Origin: a virus
Direction: 5' to 3' (one strand)
Length of the DNA stretch: 30,694 bases
IMG/VR virus record: IMGVR_UViG_3300043466_000193
Span: 1 to 30,694 of that record
Made by a program: the position numbers and the translations under genes. The notes beneath the pieces were generated by a model that saw only the letters and a program-made list of their open reading frames with translations, searched no databases and was not told the DNA's origin. Of this stretch, positions 1 to 8,146 are shown piece after piece. How positions within the stretch are numbered: the stretch's first letter is position 1; each line of letters begins with the position of its first letter.

Positions 1-43
1 CATGAGTTGCCAGGCGTGCGTCTGTCGCGTCAATCGTTGACAT
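1..43 (-). CDS. 5' end of an unknown protein (cut by the window edge)
   Basis: Only the first 14 codons are visible, starting MSTIDATDAR at an ATG at 43. A GGAG Shine-Dalgarno sequence lies about 7 bases upstream, and the start falls 20 bases after the stop of the chaperone-like gene, as expected for the next gene of the leftward tail operon. The function cannot be told from so short a piece. Small membrane or lysis proteins are common at this place after tail-fibre genes, but that is only inference. Confidence 0.5.
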   Translation of the reverse strand, partial: MSTIDATDARLATH

Positions 44-62
44 TTACTGCTCCAACAAATGA

Positions 63-509
63 TCAGGGCTGCTCAGGCCACTCAATGTCCCATGGAAAGC
101 CTTCTTGCGCGGTGATGTCACGCAAGGCTTGACGGTAGGTGGCCCAGGCAGCCTGGTCCACTGGAGAGTCGGCCACCTGTGTCCAATCGCTGTCCTTGAG
201 TTTTTCGGTGCGACTTGCACGCACGCTCTTGGCCTGCTCTTCGTCCTTGGCGGCTTTGGCCTCGTCGTCCATGTCGGCTACGCTGTACTTGGTGTACCAC
301 TTGCCCTCGATCTGCTCCGCGCCATCGGCAAAAGCGACTTGGTAGCGGGTAGGCTGGGCCTGTGGGCCTTCAAAGACCACGTCAGCGCCCAAAGCCTCCA
401 AGACTTCTTCAGTTGTTGCAGCCCATGCGGGGCCACCATTGGCTTGCTGGTATGCACGAAACTCTGCTTCGTACATCACTGCGCCTGTTTGTCGAATTCT
501 GATTTGCAT
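63..509 (-). CDS. tail assembly chaperone-like protein (Phage_tail_APC type)
   Basis: A 148-residue protein. Its C-terminal third has the pattern R..RtEKLKDSDWTQ...D.P....W..YRQALRDI..Q.GFPWDIEWPEQP, the signature of the phage tail assembly chaperone family (PF16778) that follows tail-fibre genes in many phages. The N-terminal half (about residues 1-80) is a variable region with a short beta-rich stretch. The family is thought to help folding or attachment of the fibre. The gene lies 9 bases downstream of the large fibre gene, and AAGGA sits 7 bases before its ATG, so both are probably translated from one message. The domain call is firm. The exact role is inferred from family and position. 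Confidence 0.8.
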   Translation of the reverse strand: MQIRIRQTGAVMYEAEFRAYQQANGGPAWAATTEEVLEALGADVVFEGPQAQPTRYQVAFADGAEQIEGKWYTKYSVADMDDEAKAAKDEEQAKSVRASRTEKLKDSDWTQVADSPVDQAAWATYRQALRDITAQEGFPWDIEWPEQP

Positions 510-518
510 GATTGTTCC

Positions 519-2516
519 TTATGCGATTGCCAAGAAGATGTAGGTGACACCGTTGCTGTTTGCCAAGTTGCCGCCAGCATTGCTCAGTTCAAAGCCCGTT
601 GCGGCAGTGTCCACCCAATCGGTGTTAGTGACTTCAGCGGCTGTGCTGTTCAGGCGCAGGTAAGGATCATTCCCTGCCACGATTCCTCGTGCGCTGTCCC
701 AGACGTACCAAGCACCTGAAGCACTGGTGGACTTAATCAGAACAAACCTTGCGCCGCCTGTGAAACCACAGTCGATGACTTGGGTTGCCCCTGTGCCTGT
801 AAACGATCCAACCTTGCTTACGCCGGGGCAGCTTGCAAAGAGGTAGGAAACGTAGGTTGTGCCATTGCCGTTGGTATCGGCGTTTGTTCCAACTCTAAAC
901 ACGGAAGCTGTTGGCGTAGTGGCGTCCCACATGGTGCTGGCAGCGGAAGACGCTGCCGTACTGTCTACATACAAATAATTTGCCGCACCTATAGTGGACG
1001 AGTAAACAGTCCAAGAATTTGAAACGCTTCTGGCTTTAACAATTATCAGTTCTGGTACTGATTGCAAATTGTGGTTTATATTTCTTGCTACCCCAGTGCC
1101 TGTATAGCAACAAACATCCATAAAGGAGGGGGCGCGGCTAAACAAGTAATTTATATAGGTGTTGGCTGATGCATTTAAAAATTGGGAGGTTCCAACTTTT
1201 ACCCCATTCATGACATCCCATGACTGCGCCGGAAAGACTCCACTTGACTCTGCTTGAGCCGCAGAGCTGCTTGATCCAAAATAAAAGCTTCCAGTTAAGC
1301 GAGAAGCCCATGTTGGTGACGGGAAGACTTCTGTACCTCTATTTTTTATGATTGTTAAATCAGAAACGGAAGAGCCGCCAGTGACTGTTGTGTTAGAGCC
1401 AGTACCTGTACGCGCATTTAAACCAAGAACGCTCGTCCCCGTTGTCGGCACTCTCATCGGGCCACGGCGTATGGCGATGTAGATGTAGGTGTCGCCAGAA
1501 GCATTTGAATCAGTAGGGCCGCCTTTTAATCCAAATCCTGTTGCAGTCAAAAAAGCGACTCCACTTGAGGAATCTTCTGCTGCGCTTGTATTAGCGTAAA
1601 GCACTGAATCTGCATTGGTATCAGGTAAAGCAACAATTCTTCTCATGTTGTCTAACATTGCCCAACCTCCCGATGCGCCACTGTTTTTTATCAACAGAAA
1701 TTGTGGCTCATACCCTAATGTTTGTATATTTCCAGTTGATCCTGTGCCCGTATAAGACCCACACGAAATCACATTGTCCGTACCCGTCAGGCCAAAGCCT
1801 CCTGCGTTGTGGGCGAATAGGTAGGCTACGTAGGTTATTCCGTTCCCGTTAACATTATTAGAAGTGCCGACTGTGAAATCGCTTGATGTGGGTGCAGTGT
1901 TATTCCAAAAGCCAGAGCTTGCGCTTTGCGCTGTAGTGGCATTTAAAGTTAAATAAAAATTCTGTGGATTTGTCCCAGAATTTAATTGTCGATGATAAAC
2001 AGCCCAACCAACTTGATTGCTTGAACTTTTAACAATAATGCAACCCGGAACAGACCCGAGTGCATGGCTAATTTGACGCCCTGCAACACCATTGCCTGTC
2101 CATGTCACCACATCAAAAAATTTCGGCTGCTCTCTGAATGTCCATGAGGCGTAGGTGTTGCCATTGGTGTTTATCTGAGTCCAGTTGCCAATAGAAAACC
2201 CATTATTGTTAAAAGCTGTTAAAGACGGAAGTGAGGTATCTTGTGGGTTTGTTCCGTCTGCGCCACCCAATGTAAGATAATTTGTTACCCCCCTAGCCGT
2301 GTCAAACAGTCTGTGTTCTTGAGAAACGCTTCTATTTTTAGCCCACACCAAACCACCCTTACTCGCCAGATCAATCCCGTTGGTAATGGTCTGGGTAGAG
2401 CCGTTGCCTGTGTACAGCCAAGTGCTGAATACGTCTTCGATGTACGTAGGAACAAAAGGAACCCCGCCACCAAAGGCATCGTAACTAGCTGCACCTGATG
2501 TTGCTTGTAATGGCAT
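519..2516 (-). CDS. tail fibre / receptor-binding protein with six internal repeats (DUF7483-like)
   Basis: A 665-residue protein built from six repeats of about 95-105 residues, at roughly residues 29-128, 133-236, 251-350, 364-460, 466-561 and 568-665. Each repeat opens with a (Y/F)TGTG-like turn, goes on with a P.f(L/I)I(V/I)K strand and a W.VYxS/DSxR segment, and closes with NGxTYxxYLFA or its variant TYI(Y/F)(L/I)AI. This pattern is typical of repeat adhesins at the tip of podovirus tails, and a DUF7483-type assignment fits. It most likely contacts the host surface. The gene follows the collagen/hub-like fibre gene by 3 bases and precedes the chaperone-like gene. Parts of it (around 1000-1400 and 1900-2340) are visibly more AT-rich than the neighbouring genes, suggesting mosaic exchange. 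The receptor is unknown. Confidence 0.75.
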   Translation of the reverse strand: MPLQATSGAASYDAFGGGVPFVPTYIEDVFSTWLYTGNGSTQTITNGIDLASKGGLVWAKNRSVSQEHRLFDTARGVTNYLTLGGADGTNPQDTSLPSLTAFNNNGFSIGNWTQINTNGNTYASWTFREQPKFFDVVTWTGNGVAGRQISHALGSVPGCIIVKSSSNQVGWAVYHRQLNSGTNPQNFYLTLNATTAQSASSGFWNNTAPTSSDFTVGTSNNVNGNGITYVAYLFAHNAGGFGLTGTDNVISCGSYTGTGSTGNIQTLGYEPQFLLIKNSGASGGWAMLDNMRRIVALPDTNADSVLYANTSAAEDSSSGVAFLTATGFGLKGGPTDSNASGDTYIYIAIRRGPMRVPTTGTSVLGLNARTGTGSNTTVTGGSSVSDLTIIKNRGTEVFPSPTWASRLTGSFYFGSSSSAAQAESSGVFPAQSWDVMNGVKVGTSQFLNASANTYINYLFSRAPSFMDVCCYTGTGVARNINHNLQSVPELIIVKARSVSNSWTVYSSTIGAANYLYVDSTAASSAASTMWDATTPTASVFRVGTNADTNGNGTTYVSYLFASCPGVSKVGSFTGTGATQVIDCGFTGGARFVLIKSTSASGAWYVWDSARGIVAGNDPYLRLNSTAAEVTNTDWVDTAATGFELSNAGGNLANSNGVTYIFLAIA

Positions 2517-2519
2517 GGT

Positions 2520-3326
2520 TTAAGCCTTGAACTGAGTTACAGAAGCCAGCACTGTGAAGGTGGCACTGCCTGTCTTGATGATGAGGTATCGGTAGCTGTC
2601 GATTCCGCTTGCGTTACCCGCTGTAGGCGCACCACCCAACCAGCGTGTAGTCACACCAGTAGCAGTACCGTCCACTTGAACTACGTTGTTGTAGTAAGCA
2701 GTCGAGCCTTGAGTGACCAAGAAAGCCACTGTAACCGACTGACCTGTGGACAGTGCAGTGTTCAGAGATGTACCGCTGGAGGCACGAAAGTTCACCGTCC
2801 AGTTTGCTGATGCGTTGGAGGTGTAGAACAGCACCGACTGAGTGGTGATGTCATAGTTGATCGTGCCAGTGGCTGCTGTGGCCGAGACAGTGGCAACTTC
2901 GGCTGCGTCATTCAGCACGATGGCCAGCTTGCTGCTGGAGCCAGAGAATGTGTTTGTGCCTGTGAAGGTTTGATCAGATGCCAACACCGCATCACCAGTG
3001 CCTGTGCCTGCACCAATCGCTGTGCGGAAGTCTGAAGCACTCAGAGCCGACACAGAGTTGTTTTCGTTGAACCGTGGGAAGGTGATTGCAGACGGGTTTG
3101 ACACCGTGAACAAATTAGCGCCCAGGGTGGTGGCCCCAAGGTTTGTACGGGCTGCTGATGCTGTTGATGCACCCGTTCCACCCTTGTTGACCTTCAGCAC
3201 TGGACCCGAATCAAACAGCGCGTCAATGGTGTCCAAGTCGTTGTTGATCTTGGTTCCCCATGTGTCAGTGGACGCGCCGACCTCTGGTTTGGTCAGCAAC
3301 AGGTTCGTTGTCGTGGTATCAGCCAT
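2520..3326 (-). CDS. tail fibre protein, virion-attachment type
   Basis: A 268-residue protein. The N-terminus has the phrase [27 protein letters not shown] followed by [15 protein letters not shown] (about residues 45-66), a well known module of phage tail-fibre and baseplate-hub fibres. The remainder is Ser/Thr/Ala-rich and beta-strand-like, as in trimeric fibre shafts. A GAGGTG Shine-Dalgarno sequence stands 5-6 bases before the ATG. It probably links the tail to the larger six-repeat fibre encoded immediately downstream. The KGGTG motif is directly visible. The trimeric assembly and the link to the next protein are inferred. Confidence 0.8.
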   Translation of the reverse strand: MADTTTTNLLLTKPEVGASTDTWGTKINNDLDTIDALFDSGPVLKVNKGGTGASTASAARTNLGATTLGANLFTVSNPSAITFPRFNENNSVSALSASDFRTAIGAGTGTGDAVLASDQTFTGTNTFSGSSSKLAIVLNDAAEVATVSATAATGTINYDITTQSVLFYTSNASANWTVNFRASSGTSLNTALSTGQSVTVAFLVTQGSTAYYNNVVQVDGTATGVTTRWLGGAPTAGNASGIDSYRYLIIKTGSATFTVLASVTQFKA

Positions 3327-3334
3327 TTTTCACC

Positions 3335-4147
3335 TCATGCGGCAATTTGCCATGTTTCCGTATTATCCGCAATTGGCGTCCATGTTTCACTGGTATCGCT
3401 GATTGCAGTCCATGTTTCTGATGTGTCGCCCAAAGGCGTCCAGGTTTCGCTATTGTCAGAAATCGCCGACCAGGTTTCAGATGTGTCAGGCTCTGGCATC
3501 CACCGCAGCCTGGCATCAACCACCATGCCGGACACGCCAGGAAACACAATTGATGCACTTTGCCTGCGGATGGCATTGATGGCCATACCAGACTGAGCCT
3601 GAATCAGCACAGGCTGATTGACGATCACGCTGGTGCTGACCGTCATGGTGGCAAAGTCTTCGATCAGGATCTGGATCAGCGGCACTCTGATGGCGCTCAC
3701 CGTCATGGCGCTTTCGTCCACCGCAGTAAACGCACCGATGGCCACCCTGATGGCGCTCACGCTGGCGCTGGATGCCGCCTCAAATGTGGATGCGCCAATG
3801 GCATAGCGCCTGGCTGAAATCGACACGCTGCTGGCAGCGGCAATGGCAGCCGCAGCGTCAAACACCGCATTGGCCTGCACCGTCATGGCGCTCTGGCCAG
3901 AAATCGCTATGCCCGCAAACGCATACCTGGTAGCCGACACCGACATGGTGCTGGCAGCTTGAATGGGTACAGATGCGTTAGAGACAACAGTGGCGCCAAC
4001 AGCCATGGCGCTCGTTGCCGAGATCGAGACAGAAGGCTCAAAGGAGCCTCTGGAATAGTTTCCGACCCCGTAGGAGCCGCCGCCGTACCCTACCCTTGGG
4101 TCAGAGTATTGCCCGACTCCATAGCTGCCACGACCATATGCAGCCAT
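3335..4147 (-). CDS. repeat-rich virion protein (20-residue and 10-residue tandem repeats)
   Basis: A 270-residue protein that is almost wholly repetitive. Residues 4-36 hold two copies of YGxGSYGVGxYS. Residues 44-203 hold eight 20-residue repeats with the pattern x-x-S-x-M-x-V-x-A-x-R followed by about nine hydrophobic residues, and a ninth partial copy ends at W216. Residues 221-270 hold five 10-residue repeats of the form D(T/N)(S/T)ETW-x-x-(I/L)-x. Regular 20-residue beta repeats suggest a beta-solenoid or stacked-sheet fibre. The gene lies between a small tail protein and the fibre hub in the leftward tail operon, so a virion/tail role is likely. I recognise no named family and no catalytic motif. 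Confidence 0.7.
   Translation of the reverse strand: MAAYGRGSYGVGQYSDPRVGYGGGSYGVGNYSRGSFEPSVSISATSAMAVGATVVSNASVPIQAASTMSVSATRYAFAGIAISGQSAMTVQANAVFDAAAAIAAASSVSISARRYAIGASTFEAASSASVSAIRVAIGAFTAVDESAMTVSAIRVPLIQILIEDFATMTVSTSVIVNQPVLIQAQSGMAINAIRRQSASIVFPGVSGMVVDARLRWMPEPDTSETWSAISDNSETWTPLGDTSETWTAISDTSETWTPIADNTETWQIAA
3338..3487 (-). repeat. five tandem 30-bp coding repeats (ETW repeats)
   Basis: The last 50 codons of the repeat-rich virion gene are five copies of a 10-residue unit: DTSETWSAIS, DNSETWTPLG, DTSETWTAIS, DTSETWTPIA and DNTETWQIAA. The DNA keeps a 30-bp period with synonymous differences, so the copies are old enough to have drifted while the protein pattern is kept. Confidence 0.9.
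3500..4018 (-). repeat. tandem 60-bp coding repeats (20-residue units)
   Basis: Codons 44-216 of the same gene make eight full 20-residue units plus one partial unit. Example units are AASTMSVSATRYAFAGIAIS and DESAMTVSAIRVPLIQILIE. The Ser at position 3, hydrophobic residues at 5 and 7 and Ala at 9 are the most constant. Confidence 0.88.
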
Positions 4148-4148
4148 G

Positions 4149-4547
4149 TCATGTCAGGGTAACGTCAAGATCACCAGCAGGGATGCGCAGCACATCGCCA
4201 TCGTTGATGGTGCGTGCTGTGGACAAAGCAGCCCAAGCAATCAGATTGCCGCCTGTGCTGGCGTCAAAGATACCAGCCCAGCCAATCGATCCCCAATTGC
4301 CGCCAGAGGCCGCTGCAAACTCGATGGCCGCAGCGTTGGTGGCGTTGGTGGGGCTTGTGCCGGACACGTTGATCGTGCCAGTGGCCACACGGGCGTAGCC
4401 GTTGCCGGACACCTCAGTGCCGCCACCAGTGTCCGATGGGGCAGCCGTGAACAGGCCCACATACCAAGCTGTCGGGCGTGTGGCCGTGCCGCTGGTCAGG
4501 AGCCAGGTCAGCACCAGGTTTTCTGTGTGGTCGGTAAAAGATGACAT
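4149..4547 (-). CDS. small tail/virion protein
   Basis: A 132-residue protein with the sequence pattern TENLVLTWLLTSG..TRPTAWYVGLFTAAPSDTGGGTEVSGNGYARV, followed by a Thr/Ala-rich beta region and a C-terminal GDVLRIPAGDLDVTL. This set of motifs recurs in a family of small phage tail or fibre-associated proteins found next to adaptor and fibre genes. An AAGGG Shine-Dalgarno sequence is about 7 bases before the ATG. It probably forms part of the tail tip or a decoration. No enzyme motif is present. The family resemblance is from memory and the precise name is uncertain. Confidence 0.65.
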   Translation of the reverse strand: MSSFTDHTENLVLTWLLTSGTATRPTAWYVGLFTAAPSDTGGGTEVSGNGYARVATGTINVSGTSPTNATNAAAIEFAAASGGNWGSIGWAGIFDASTGGNLIAWAALSTARTINDGDVLRIPAGDLDVTLT

Positions 4548-4556
4548 ATCCAGCCC

Positions 4557-5180
4557 TTATCCAAAAGTCTTTGCACGGGTCAGCAGCACACCGCCTGATG
4601 TCGATGCCCTATCGTCTGCTGTTCTCAAATCATTCAAGGCACGCTCATACAGCGTGGCCCATGTCTGAATTCTCGCATCGTCTTGCAAGTATGGAGCAGC
4701 CTGCAACAGCGCACCGTACAAATAGATGTCTGGACTTGATGCCAAAAGCCAATTGGTGGCCACACTGTTTGACAACTTTGTCAACTTCGCAAAGTAGATT
4801 AACTCTGCCGTGTAAGCCCCATCAGGCGTTGGTGCAATCCGAAACTGATTGCCCACCACCGTGAAGAATCTGGGCTTGCCGCTGGCCGTGTATTGGGATC
4901 GAGCCTGGTCCATGTCATCAATCGACAAGAACTCCAATGGCTTGATCGGGTTGGTGCTGGTCAGCTTCAGGGACTTGGTTTCCAAGAAGTCGCTTGGCAC
5001 AGTTCCGTACTCGGCATCAAAAGACGCATTGGCACGCACAATCATCTGGCGCGTGCGCAGTGTGCGCTCGATCTGCGCCTCGGCCAGAGAGATGAAGTCA
5101 GGGATGGTGGCTGCCAGGTCAGACCTGTTTAGCCAATCACCAATCGATGTCTTCAACTCTGCGTATGTGCTAAGTGCCAT
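4557..5180 (-). CDS. head-tail adaptor (SU10 adaptor type)
   Basis: A 207-residue protein beginning ALSTYAELKTSIGDWLNRSDL..TIPDFISLAEAQIERTLRTRQM, the N-terminal signature of the phage SU10 adaptor family. This protein forms the ring below the portal and joins the tail nozzle. Length is usual for the family. The N-terminal helices (residues 1-55), a beta region (60-140) and C-terminal helices with ARIQTWATLYERALNDLR (about 165-185) agree with adaptor folds. A GAGG site precedes the start. The gene overlaps the glycosyltransferase gene upstream by 11 bases. Its place downstream of portal, scaffold and capsid supports the assignment. Confidence 0.82.
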   Translation of the reverse strand: MALSTYAELKTSIGDWLNRSDLAATIPDFISLAEAQIERTLRTRQMIVRANASFDAEYGTVPSDFLETKSLKLTSTNPIKPLEFLSIDDMDQARSQYTASGKPRFFTVVGNQFRIAPTPDGAYTAELIYFAKLTKLSNSVATNWLLASSPDIYLYGALLQAAPYLQDDARIQTWATLYERALNDLRTADDRASTSGGVLLTRAKTFG

Positions 5181-5832
5181 TTTTAGCCTCTTTGTCCATT
5201 TCCTCTTTCACCACCCAGGTGTGAGGATGCCCAAACTCAAACGTGCCGATGTGTCCGATCTCATGGGAAACGTCATGGTCGATATAAATCTTGTATCCAA
5301 GTTCCTGTGCCTTCTTGCAGAAAAACACATCCTCGCCCATGTAGCCCCGTGTAGTCTGCCAGGGCATATCGAACCATGGCTCAGACATACCCTCAAACAC
5401 CTCGCGCTTGATGAGCATTATGCCAGTGCCAATGCTTCCGACCTCTTCCAATCCAGTGGAATCAGGCATGGTGTAAACAGGGATGCGCTTGCCATCGGCG
5501 TCATAGTTCTGCGCTGTTGGCCCTGTTGGCATTCTGCGCCGTGCGCAGTTGGCAGCCACGATGGGCTTGTCATGCTTGAGCAAACGCTGCACCATGTCCT
5601 GGGGGAACGTCATGTCGCTGTCAATGAACAAAATGTGTGTGCACCCCTCACGCATCGCGTCCAGGCAGAGATCTGCTCTCTGGTTCTGGATGATCGTGCC
5701 TTGCATCAATTTCAGACTGATGGCGTCTTCTGTGTTGAGCGTGTGATAGGCCACCATATTCACCATGCAATAGCAGTAGTTGGTGTGTACCTGGTCACGG
5801 GCTGGGGTGCAGACTGCAATGTAGTTGCTCAT
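5170..5832 (-). CDS. GT-A type glycosyltransferase
   Basis: A 220-residue protein with the features of a GT-A fold nucleotide-sugar transferase. It has an N-terminal beta strand YIAVCTPARDQV, then ILFIDSDMTFP with a metal-binding D71-S-D73 motif, a GTGIMLIKREVFE segment (acceptor region) and GEDVFFCKKAQELGYKIYID near the C-terminus, which is typical of the general-base region. It probably transfers a sugar to a virion protein or to the host envelope. The start overlaps the stop of the upstream 105-residue gene by an ATGA, indicating coupled translation inside the tail operon. Donor and acceptor cannot be read from the sequence. Confidence 0.8.
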   Translation of the reverse strand: MSNYIAVCTPARDQVHTNYCYCMVNMVAYHTLNTEDAISLKLMQGTIIQNQRADLCLDAMREGCTHILFIDSDMTFPQDMVQRLLKHDKPIVAANCARRRMPTGPTAQNYDADGKRIPVYTMPDSTGLEEVGSIGTGIMLIKREVFEGMSEPWFDMPWQTTRGYMGEDVFFCKKAQELGYKIYIDHDVSHEIGHIGTFEFGHPHTWVVKEEMDKEAKNGT

Positions 5833-6146
5833 ACTTTTCCTGGTCGAGTCCTAAAAAATTGGTTTTCGGAGTCGTTCAACCAGCGTTTCATGTATGCCTG
5901 ATCGTCAATCTTTCCCTCGGCCTTCATCTTGTAATACAAGGCTTCTGGAATGCTTGCCACCAAGTGCCACTCACCCGTCCAGTTGGCTTTCTCGTCAACT
6001 GCATTGTAGATGGCTTTGTTGGCTTCGAGAACAGCCGTGACGTCTTGCTGTGTCTCAATAGTCACATCACCTGTCTCGGCGTTTTCGTGCCAGATGCGGG
6101 TGATGCCCTGTTGTTCGTTGCGGTCAAAAATTCTTTTGTGGATCAT
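5829..6146 (-). CDS. conserved phage protein of unknown function
   Basis: A 105-residue protein starting MIHKRIFDRNEQQGITRIWHE, with TIETQQDVTAVLEANKAIYNA in the middle and a C-terminal WLNDSENQFFRTRPGKV. Proteins of this look are common in podoviruses between the capsid gene and the tail genes, and no function is assigned to them that I know of. The ATG begins only three bases after the T-run of the terminator that follows the capsid gene, and no Shine-Dalgarno sequence can be seen. Its expression therefore probably depends on read-through and is weak. It overlaps the glycosyltransferase gene by ATGA. Confidence 0.75.
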   Translation of the reverse strand: MIHKRIFDRNEQQGITRIWHENAETGDVTIETQQDVTAVLEANKAIYNAVDEKANWTGEWHLVASIPEALYYKMKAEGKIDDQAYMKRWLNDSENQFFRTRPGKV

Positions 6147-6149
6147 CTT

Positions 6150-6179
6150 AAAAAAAAGGCCAGGTTTCCCTGGCCTTTT
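6150..6179 (-). terminator. intrinsic terminator after the major capsid gene
   Basis: On the minus strand a perfect 11-bp stem (AAAAGGCCAGG with CCTGGCCTTTT, loop of 4 bases) is followed by eight T residues. It lies 14 bases after the capsid stop codon. It would end or reduce leftward transcription after the abundant capsid message. Confidence 0.9.
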
Positions 6180-6193
6180 CCGTTGGCTTCAAA

Positions 6194-7156
6194 TCAAGAA
6201 GTGATCAGGTCAGCGGCCAGGCCGTGGGCGTTTTCAGCCAAGACCTTGTGGCCCCATTCCACGATCAGCATACGCTTCTCGGCGTCACCTGTCTTGGCCA
6301 GTTCGACTTGCTGGTAAGGACGCAGCACGGTCATCTTGGCGTAGTCAGGATCAATCACCCAGGCGTCACGCTCACGCTGGAAGCGGTTGGCAATGACTTG
6401 CACGTTGCCGAAATCGGAAACGTAGATGTCAACAGCGCCGACCAGGGTTGCAGGCTTTGCACCACCGTCAATGTTGAAACGGCTGGAGGCGATACCAGAG
6501 AAGCTGGAAACGCGCTGCTTGTTGATGGGACCGCACATCAAGATCTTTGGTGTGCCACCCTGCGACCACACCTTCTGGATCACATTCTTGAGAATGGTTT
6601 CGGTGAAGGTGCGAACGTTGCCATCTGTACGTGCGCTGTTGGGCAGCGTGGTGTACGATGGATCAACACCGTTGGTCTGCTTGTCGGTGTTTGTTTTCAC
6701 AAACGCGCCGAGCGAGGCAGTTGCACGGGCAGTGGTGGTGTCACCAGCGTTGGCGATGGCGCCATTGAGCATGGAGAACTCTTGGTCACGCTTCAACTCA
6801 GCGCCACGCTTGGCGATCTGATAAGCCAGTTCCGAACGGCGACCAGCTTTGTTGACCACTTCTTCAGTGGCCGACAAGATGATTGTCTTGCGGCTGATCT
6901 GTGCGTAGTTTTGCAGACGCACAGTGGGGACAACAGCGTCAAAGCTGCTGACGTCATCACCTTCCAACTGTGCGTTTGCAGCAGCAGCGGCCAGGGTGTC
7001 GGTTTGCCACTCATACAAGCTGTTGGACACGTTCTCACGGCCAATGTTGCTCATGTAAGGGGTTTCTTCGGGTGCAATGTTTGTGATCACATTGGACAGG
7101 TCTTCACGAATACCCTTGGCAGAGTATGTGGTGAACGTATTAGCGACGATTGCCAT
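6194..7156 (-). CDS. major capsid protein (SU10-like, DUF5309)
   Basis: A 320-residue protein that starts AIVANTFTTYSAKGIREDLSNVI and has IAPEETPYMSNIGRENV (about 28-44), a FDAVVPTVRLQNYAQISRKTI E-loop/P-domain region and a C-terminal AEKRMLIVEWGHKVLAENAH. These are features of the SU10 major capsid / DUF5309 family, an HK97-fold shell protein. Length fits. The gene has a GAGG Shine-Dalgarno sequence, lies 5 bases downstream of the scaffold gene and is followed by a strong terminator, matching the need for high expression. The family assignment rests on recognised motifs. Confidence 0.9.
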   Translation of the reverse strand: MAIVANTFTTYSAKGIREDLSNVITNIAPEETPYMSNIGRENVSNSLYEWQTDTLAAAAANAQLEGDDVSSFDAVVPTVRLQNYAQISRKTIILSATEEVVNKAGRRSELAYQIAKRGAELKRDQEFSMLNGAIANAGDTTTARATASLGAFVKTNTDKQTNGVDPSYTTLPNSARTDGNVRTFTETILKNVIQKVWSQGGTPKILMCGPINKQRVSSFSGIASSRFNIDGGAKPATLVGAVDIYVSDFGNVQVIANRFQRERDAWVIDPDYAKMTVLRPYQQVELAKTGDAEKRMLIVEWGHKVLAENAHGLAADLITS

Positions 7157-7161
7157 TTTGG

Positions 7162-8142
7162 TTACCTCAATAAAAGTTCAATTGCAGAAGCCGCATCATC
7201 GACACGGCCAGTTTTTGCAAGACGCTGCTTTGCGCGAGTTGTCTCTGTTGTTGTCGAAACCCGACCCGCTGCACCTGGCTTGGCGGTTCGTGGGCCATTG
7301 TTCACCACAGGCTTGATGTCCTGACGCTTACTCACCATCTGGTCGTACATCGCCGCTTTGCGCAGCAACAGCACCAACCTGTGGTCGTAAACGCTCTTCA
7401 AATCGTCTTCGGAAAAGCCCACCGATTTGGCAGACTCCAGCACCAGCGCCTTTTCGGCCTTCGCCTTCTTTGGATCTCTCCACTCAGGCAATGCCGCCAA
7501 CAGCGCATCTTTTTCGCTCTCAAGATGCGCTTCCATGGCACGCTGCTGCTCTTGCTGGCTCAACTGAGAAAGGCGCTGCTGCTCGGCCTGAATAGCGTAT
7601 GCCTTTTCCTGTCGCTCCCGCAAGACCTCTTTCTGCCGCACCCACTCGATGGGGTCTTCATGGTAAAGACGATCCAAATCGACTTGCGGCTCTGACGATT
7701 GAAGCTGGGCTTGCAATGCTCCCAACAATTGAGCGTACTGCTCACGCTCGGCCCGAACTGCCTGCGTTTCTTGCTCGACTTGCTTGCGCACTTCGGCAAT
7801 CTGCTGCGTTTTTCGGGTGTAGTCCTGGGTGCGTGAGTAACCCTTCTGGAGTTCCTCCAGCGTCACAGCGACTTCCTTGCCATCTACCTTGACGGTGAAA
7901 GTCTGTGGCTGGTCTTGCTCCTCGGATTCCTCACTCTCCTCGGACTGTTCCTCTGCGGATTCTTCCTCTGGCGCGTCTTCCACACCAGACTCATCCTCCT
8001 CAGAGGCCGCTGCCTCGGTGTCCTCTTCAGACACCTCGGCTGGCTGCGTCTCTTCGACTTGCGCTTGTCCTTCTTCAGGGGCCAACATCTCAGAGATAGC
8101 ACTGGCCGCATCGGCCATATTCATTGCTTGTATTTCTGCCAT
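7162..8142 (-). CDS. capsid scaffolding protein
   Basis: A 326-residue protein with a very acidic N-terminal third (about residues 18-80, mostly Glu, Asp, Ser and Ala), then a beta-like stretch TFTVKVDGKEVAVTLEELQKGYSRTQDY (about 83-110) and a long Gln/Glu/Arg-rich coiled coil (about 112-215). The C-terminus is basic. The phrase VTLEELQKGYSRTQDYTRKTQ is found in many phage scaffold proteins of this group. Position between portal and major capsid genes is the standard place of the scaffold. It should guide assembly inside the procapsid and then leave. No protease is fused to it. A clear Shine-Dalgarno sequence is lacking. Confidence 0.85.
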   Translation of the reverse strand: MAEIQAMNMADAASAISEMLAPEEGQAQVEETQPAEVSEEDTEAAASEEDESGVEDAPEEESAEEQSEESEESEEQDQPQTFTVKVDGKEVAVTLEELQKGYSRTQDYTRKTQQIAEVRKQVEQETQAVRAEREQYAQLLGALQAQLQSSEPQVDLDRLYHEDPIEWVRQKEVLRERQEKAYAIQAEQQRLSQLSQQEQQRAMEAHLESEKDALLAALPEWRDPKKAKAEKALVLESAKSVGFSEDDLKSVYDHRLVLLLRKAAMYDQMVSKRQDIKPVVNNGPRTAKPGAAGRVSTTTETTRAKQRLAKTGRVDDAASAIELLLR

Positions 8143-8146
8143 AGTT

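Noticed and set aside
519-2516. Diversity-generating retroelement acting on the fibre
   Set aside because: No reverse transcriptase and no template/variable repeat pair with adenine-specific differences was seen in the window.
4849-5901. 350-codon plus-strand frame opposite adaptor and glycosyltransferase
   Set aside because: Shadow frame without ribosome site; both opposite genes are recognised.
6224-7324. 366-codon plus-strand frame opposite the capsid gene
   Set aside because: Shadow of a highly recognisable capsid gene; no start signal or family resemblance.
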